A stretch of 10,256 nt of DNA from an uncultured Chlamydiae bacterium (GTDB lineage: Bacteria > Chlamydiota > Chlamydiia > Chlamydiales > SM23-39): contig CAIVVG010000146.1 of the NCBI GenBank assembly GCA_903909295.1, positions 1-10,256 of the forward strand, given 5' to 3'. How positions within the stretch are numbered: the first letter of the stretch is position 1; the number at the start of each line of letters is the position of its first letter. Under the pieces are notes generated by a model. The model ran no database searches. It had not been told where the DNA came from and worked only from the letters and a program-made list of their open reading frames with translations. Both the position numbers and the translations under genes were made by a program. Shown here piece after piece: positions 7,507 to 10,256 of the stretch.

Positions 7507-8844
7507 ATGGCAGTGCAAATGCAATTAGGTTTGGTTCGCTCTGGGCAAGTTGTCGCGCGGTCAGGTAGGCAAGAGCGGGAGAGTGTGTGGGTTCACTCGG
7601 ATGTTGTAGGGGGGATACTACAAAGGACTGACGAGACTCATGCCTCTACCCTCGCGGTACTTCGGGCTGATAGCCAGGCAAGTCAGGCGCGCTCAGAAAG
7701 GGCCTTCTCTTCAGCGCTGGGTGCGACTCGCGCTGCTCAACAAGGGGCTTTTGGGTTCGCTGCAGCAAGGGCGCAGGAATCGTTACGAGTGACAGAAATG
7801 GCCCTGTGTTCCAATCAAGTTGTATCAATGGCTGCTATATCTGGGGCGACTGATCAAGTGAAGCAGCTGACAGGTGCGCTGGAGAGTGTTCTCGACTGCC
7901 ACAAGCAGGCCAGTATGGCTGCACAGGAGGAGCGTAAAGGCTTGTTGCATGCAATGCAGCAGTCTCGGATAGAACAAAGAGAGGACCGCGCTCTTTTAGA
8001 GGAAAGATTACGCCAGGACTTACAGAGGGTTCATGAAGAGCAGAGGGAGGACCGCAAGTTGCACCTCCAATCTATGGAGCAAGCTAGTGACAAGCACTTG
8101 CAGCAGCTAGTGGTCCTTTTACGAGGCATAGCCAATGCGCCACCGGAGCGGGCGTGTGCCGTAGCTGGAGAGATGGCAGAGACGTTACAGGCTAGTTTGA
8201 CTGCAAAAGAAGAAGCGCAAAAAACTCGTCTAGATATGGAAATGCGAGAACGACAAGCTCTTCTAGATGCGGAGGAGAAAGAAAAAAGAGAGGCCAATGA
8301 GCAGAGCTTGCAGGCGGCAATCTCTTGTTCACGCCGCGCACGTATCGATTTAGCAAGTCAGAAACTGAGACAAATGATAGAGCAAGCAACGCCTGGCCTC
8401 AGTGATTATGCTTTGTGGGCAGGCGCAATTGGGGTTCCTCTACTCGTGCACTGGTGCCTACTTGATAGAAGAGTTACTGCTGCAACAGCTGCTCTGAGTG
8501 GTTCAGTCGCCTACTTGTTACATCAACGTTTAAAGCAAATTAGCCAGAAAATAAAATGGGCTGAGATTTACAGGAGTTCTCTGAAAAGATTGGAGGCAGA
8601 GCCTCAAATGAGAGTGCGTGATGCCGTCTCCCGAACGATGGAAGATGACCGGACAATTCAGCGGGCAACCCTTGCTTCTTCTACAGTTAGCAATATGTTA
8701 GCGCGAATCCCCAATGACCTTGTCCAAGGAGATCCCGCTGAGTCAGGCGCTATACTTCCCGTAGCACTGCAATCTCTAGTGGAGCACGTTCGCCAACCTC
8801 CCACGGCGTTTTGCTCTTTAGAGGCTTTTTCAGAAATTCAATGA
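7507..8844 (+). CDS. Coiled-coil protein with a two-helix membrane hairpin, 445 residues, function unknown
   Basis: The ATG at 7507 follows a strong AAGGGAGG site (7495-7502). The N-terminal 100 residues are Ala/Ser/Arg/Gln-rich without a signal peptide. A long, highly charged helical region follows (about 130-295), rich in Glu, Arg and Gln and best read as coiled coil; it contains EQREDR twice (156-161 and 178-183), a 22-residue period. Two adjacent hydrophobic helices (about 301-319, YALWAGAIGVPLLVHWCLL, and 323-338, VTAATAALSGSVAYLL) are separated by a short DRR turn, so both ends should face the same side. The last 100 residues are soluble and mostly helical. I know no family match. The bilobed hydrophobic hairpin beside coiled coil is the layout of chlamydial inclusion-membrane proteins, so a secreted membrane-inserting protein is one possibility. 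A bacterial inner-membrane scaffold is another. The gene stands alone: its promoter region is divergent from the RHS side, and a different-composition gene cluster begins 54 bases downstream. Confidence 0.85.
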   Translation: MAVQMQLGLVRSGQVVARSGRQERESVWVHSDVVGGILQRTDETHASTLAVLRADSQASQARSERAFSSALGATRAAQQGAFGFAAARAQESLRVTEMALCSNQVVSMAAISGATDQVKQLTGALESVLDCHKQASMAAQEERKGLLHAMQQSRIEQREDRALLEERLRQDLQRVHEEQREDRKLHLQSMEQASDKHLQQLVVLLRGIANAPPERACAVAGEMAETLQASLTAKEEAQKTRLDMEMRERQALLDAEEKEKREANEQSLQAAISCSRRARIDLASQKLRQMIEQATPGLSDYALWAGAIGVPLLVHWCLLDRRVTAATAALSGSVAYLLHQRLKQISQKIKWAEIYRSSLKRLEAEPQMRVRDAVSRTMEDDRTIQRATLASSTVSNMLARIPNDLVQGDPAESGAILPVALQSLVEHVRQPPTAFCSLEAFSEIQ

Positions 8845-8861
8845 TCTCTTGCAGATCTTTA

Positions 8862-8881
8862 GGAGAGTCCGTATACTCTCC
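8862..8881. promoter_or_regulatory. Inverted repeat between the coiled-coil gene and the acetyltransferase gene
   Basis: GGAGAGT (8862-8868) and ACTCTCC (8875-8881) form a perfect 7-bp inverted repeat around CCGTAT. No T-run follows, so it is a weak terminator at best. It could be an operator for the downstream repair cluster, or a leader hairpin. It encloses an AGGAGAG sequence that looks like a ribosome site but lies about 30 bases from the likely start. Confidence 0.35.
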
Positions 8882-8898
8882 GCTATTTCCTGGTGGGT

Positions 8899-9441
8899 AT
8901 GGCGAATATCAGAACATCGCGGCTGCTCTTGCGGCAGTGGCAAGAAGCAGATCTGGCGCCTTTTGCGGCGCTCAATGCGGATGCGAGAGTAAGGGAATTT
9001 TTCCCGGGCCTTTTGAGTCGCGAGGAGAGTGACCGCTCTGCGAAGATGATGTCAGACCATATTGCGAGATGTGGATGGGGTTTTTGGGCAGCTGAGTTGG
9101 TTGCAACGGGGGAGTTCATCGGGATGATTGGATTGGAAGATGTCTATTTTCAGGCGCATTTCACTCCTGCTGTCGAAATTGGCTGGCGGTTGGCTTTTGA
9201 GCATTGGGGGAAGGGCTATGCGACGGAGGGGGCTAAGGCTGCTCTGGCCTATGGGTTTGAAACTCTCCAGTTGGGGGAGATCGTTGCTTTTACCGCTGTG
9301 CACAATAAGCGCTCGAGGCTCGTCATGGAGAAAATCGGGATGCACCATGATTTAAAAGATGATTTTGATCACCCCAAGATATCGGCAGGGCATCCTTTGC
9401 AACGGCACGTGCTTTACCGCTTAAGGAGGAAGAGATGCTAA
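8899..9441 (+). CDS. GNAT-family N-acetyltransferase (RimJ/RimL type)
   Basis: The product, 180 residues from the ATG at 8899, opens with the classic RimJ/RimL-type motif TSRLLLRQWQEADLAPFAAL (6-25). It contains the acetyl-CoA pyrophosphate-binding segment GWRLAFEHWGKGYATEGAKA (95-114), with the HWGKGYATEG loop at 102-111, and the late N-K-x-S motif HNKRSRLVMEKIGM (135-148). These enzymes move an acetyl group from acetyl-CoA to an amine, such as a protein N-terminus, antibiotic or small metabolite; the substrate cannot be told here. A GTG at 8893 is an alternative start two residues earlier; ATG fits the family's N-terminus better. Neither start has a good Shine-Dalgarno at normal spacing. 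The stop overlaps the next gene's start, so the gene probably leads the ogt-tag cluster. Coding-strand G richness begins in this gene. Confidence 0.9.
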   Translation: MANIRTSRLLLRQWQEADLAPFAALNADARVREFFPGLLSREESDRSAKMMSDHIARCGWGFWAAELVATGEFIGMIGLEDVYFQAHFTPAVEIGWRLAFEHWGKGYATEGAKAALAYGFETLQLGEIVAFTAVHNKRSRLVMEKIGMHHDLKDDFDHPKISAGHPLQRHVLYRLRRKRC

Positions 9442-9914
9442 AAATGGCTCAGATCAGTAGTCCATTGGGGTCGCTGACTATGGTTGGAGATGAGGGGGCT
9501 CTTTATCTTCTGGAATTTGAGGGTGGGCGGGGGCTTGAGCAGCTGAAGAAAAAGGTTCAGCTGCCGATTGTCCCTGGCAAAACGGGTCCGATGGGACAGC
9601 TGGAAGGGGAGTTGGAGAAGTATTTTCAGGGGCGACTCTGGGAATTTAAGACGCCTCTTATGCCGATCGGATCTCCTTTTCAAAAGCGGGTGTGGGAGGA
9701 GTTGCAGAAAATACCGAGGGGGGAGACGAGGTCGTACGCGGAGATCGCTGTGGCGATTGGAAAGCCGTCGGCTTTTCGCGCGGTTGGTTTGGCGAATGGG
9801 GCGAACCCGTTTGTGATCGTGGTTCCGTGTCATCGGGTGATCAATAGCAGTGGGGCGTTGGGGGGGTATGGTGGGGGAATTGCTAGGAAGGAGTGGCTGC
9901 TGCGGCATGAGTGA
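9435..9914 (+). CDS. ogt: Methylated-DNA--[protein]-cysteine S-methyltransferase
   Basis: This 159-residue protein removes alkyl groups from O6 of guanine (and O4 of thymine) in DNA by transferring them irreversibly to its own cysteine. The acceptor lies in the signature PCHRV (131-135, Cys132). The family's DNA-binding helix-turn-helix is present (YAEIAVAIGKPSAFRAVGLA, 101-120), with the Arg that flips the base at position 115. The C-terminal LGGYGGGIARKEWLLRHE segment is also typical. Length matches single-domain Ogt/MGMT proteins, with no Ada regulatory N-terminal domain. The start at 9435 has AAGGAGG at 9423-9429, five bases away; an ATG at 9444 is a less likely alternative. It overlaps the GNAT stop by seven bases and the tag start by eight, which implies co-transcription and coupled translation. 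Glycine codons are strongly GGG-biased, with a seven-G run at 9860-9866. Confidence 0.97.
   Translation: MLKMAQISSPLGSLTMVGDEGALYLLEFEGGRGLEQLKKKVQLPIVPGKTGPMGQLEGELEKYFQGRLWEFKTPLMPIGSPFQKRVWEELQKIPRGETRSYAEIAVAIGKPSAFRAVGLANGANPFVIVVPCHRVINSSGALGGYGGGIARKEWLLRHE
9852..9877 (+). other. Possible G-quadruplex motif inside ogt
   Basis: Coding-strand G runs at 9852-9855 (four), 9860-9866 (seven) and 9873-9877 (five) satisfy a four-tract G3 pattern if the seven-G run is split. Loops would be 4, 1 and 6 bases. It encodes the Gly-rich GALGGYGGG stretch, so it may simply reflect GGG glycine codons. Confidence 0.35.
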
Positions 9915-10256
9915 GAAGGTGCGGTGTTTTGGCTCTCTTCCGGGGAAGGAGTTTTATGCGGACTATCACGACAGGGAGTGGGGTGTTCCGGTTTATGATG
10001 ATCGGCTTTTGTTCGAGATGCTGATTCTTGAGGGGGCTCAGGCGGGTTTGAGCTGGGAGACGATCCTCAAGAGGCGGGAGGGGTATCGGGGGGCGTTTTA
10101 TGGGTTCGATCCGGTTCGGGTGGCGGAGATGAGCGATGGGGAATTGGAGCGTCTTCTGGAAAATCCGGGTGTCATTCGGAATCGGCTCAAGATCTATGGG
10201 GCGCGGCAAAATGCGCGGGTGTTTTTAGAGGTGCAAAAGGAATGTGGTTCGTTTGC
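9907..10256 (+). CDS. tag: DNA-3-methyladenine glycosylase I (5' part, cut by window edge)
   Basis: The enzyme excises N3-methyladenine from DNA and starts base-excision repair in the cytoplasm. The 116 visible codons (of about 185 in the family) contain the hallmark segments YHDREWGVPVYDDRLLFEML (20-39) and LEGAQAGLSWETILKRRE (41-58), then FDPVRVAEM and GVIRNRLKI. Equivalents of E. coli Tag zinc ligands Cys4 and His17 are Cys7 and His21; E. coli Glu38 and Trp46 of the base pocket correspond to Glu42 and Trp50. The Trp that usually follows the first Cys at +2 is replaced here (CFG). The remaining zinc ligands would lie beyond the edge. The ATG at 9907 overlaps the end of ogt by eight bases in another frame, so the two repair genes are probably translated in a coupled way. 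Confidence 0.96.
   Translation, partial: MSEKVRCFGSLPGKEFYADYHDREWGVPVYDDRLLFEMLILEGAQAGLSWETILKRREGYRGAFYGFDPVRVAEMSDGELERLLENPGVIRNRLKIYGARQNARVFLEVQKECGSF

Noticed and set aside
7306..7524. A 72-residue leftward open frame in the divergent intergenic region
   Set aside because: Its start lies inside the coiled-coil gene, no Shine-Dalgarno precedes it, and the composition shows no domain. It is more likely chance.
8031..8297. A leftward Ser/Cys/Arg-rich frame opposite the coiled-coil region
   Set aside because: It mirrors repetitive Glu/Arg/Gln codons of the coiled coil and has no independent support.
9438..9908. A 156-residue leftward frame opposite ogt
   Set aside because: It is a Pro/Arg/Leu-rich translation produced by the G-rich coding strand of ogt, which has all its catalytic motifs in the other direction.
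9883..10209. A 108-residue leftward frame opposite tag
   Set aside because: It covers the conserved Tag motifs on the opposite strand and has no motif of its own.

Overview
The window reads as a bacterial chromosome segment with two unlike halves. The left half (1-7131) is transcribed leftwards. It holds two overlapping genes of unknown function followed by a very large RHS/YD-repeat gene that runs off the left edge. The right half (7507-10256) is transcribed rightwards. It holds a coiled-coil protein with a membrane hairpin, then a tight cluster of a GNAT acetyltransferase, an O6-alkylguanine-DNA methyltransferase (ogt) and a 3-methyladenine DNA glycosylase I (tag) that runs off the right edge. 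A 375-base divergent intergenic region (7132-7506) separates the two arms.

The organism cannot be fixed from the sequence alone. Three things make a Chlamydia-related (environmental Chlamydiae) genome a reasonable guess. The RHS protein is Sec-exported. Its C-terminal tip recalls, from memory, the chlamydial DUF687-type domain (NGI motif, YN-x-T motif, HSE motif). The neighbouring coiled-coil protein has a bilobed hydrophobic hairpin like an inclusion-membrane protein. This assignment is low confidence.

Left arm: the RHS gene has a clear signal peptide, about twenty YD-type repeats and the diagnostic RHS-core end (RFYDPTIGRWLTPDP, then DLFG). A different C-terminal domain follows, which is the polymorphic-toxin arrangement. 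Just upstream on the same strand lie a 249-residue protein and a 419-residue protein whose frames overlap. The 419-residue protein contains four spaced copies of a strand / (G)N-x-x-G / helix motif that resembles small immunity-protein folds. The three genes may form one functional unit, but no immunity gene downstream of the RHS tip can be seen, because it would lie left of position 1.

Right arm: ogt overlaps the GNAT gene and tag overlaps ogt, so the three are probably co-transcribed and translationally coupled. Ogt and Tag repair different products of DNA alkylation (O6-alkylguanine and N3-methyladenine), which gives a coherent alkylation-damage unit. From about 8890 rightwards the coding strand becomes very G-rich and C-poor (30 G to 6 C in 9841-9900), unlike the gene just before it (18 G to 15 C in 8281-8340). 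This suggests a junction between segments of different history.

The main regulatory structures are a perfect 10-bp hairpin followed by TTTT at 7180-7213 in the divergent region, and an 8-bp hairpin at 7484-7502 that buries the whole Shine-Dalgarno sequence of the coiled-coil gene.
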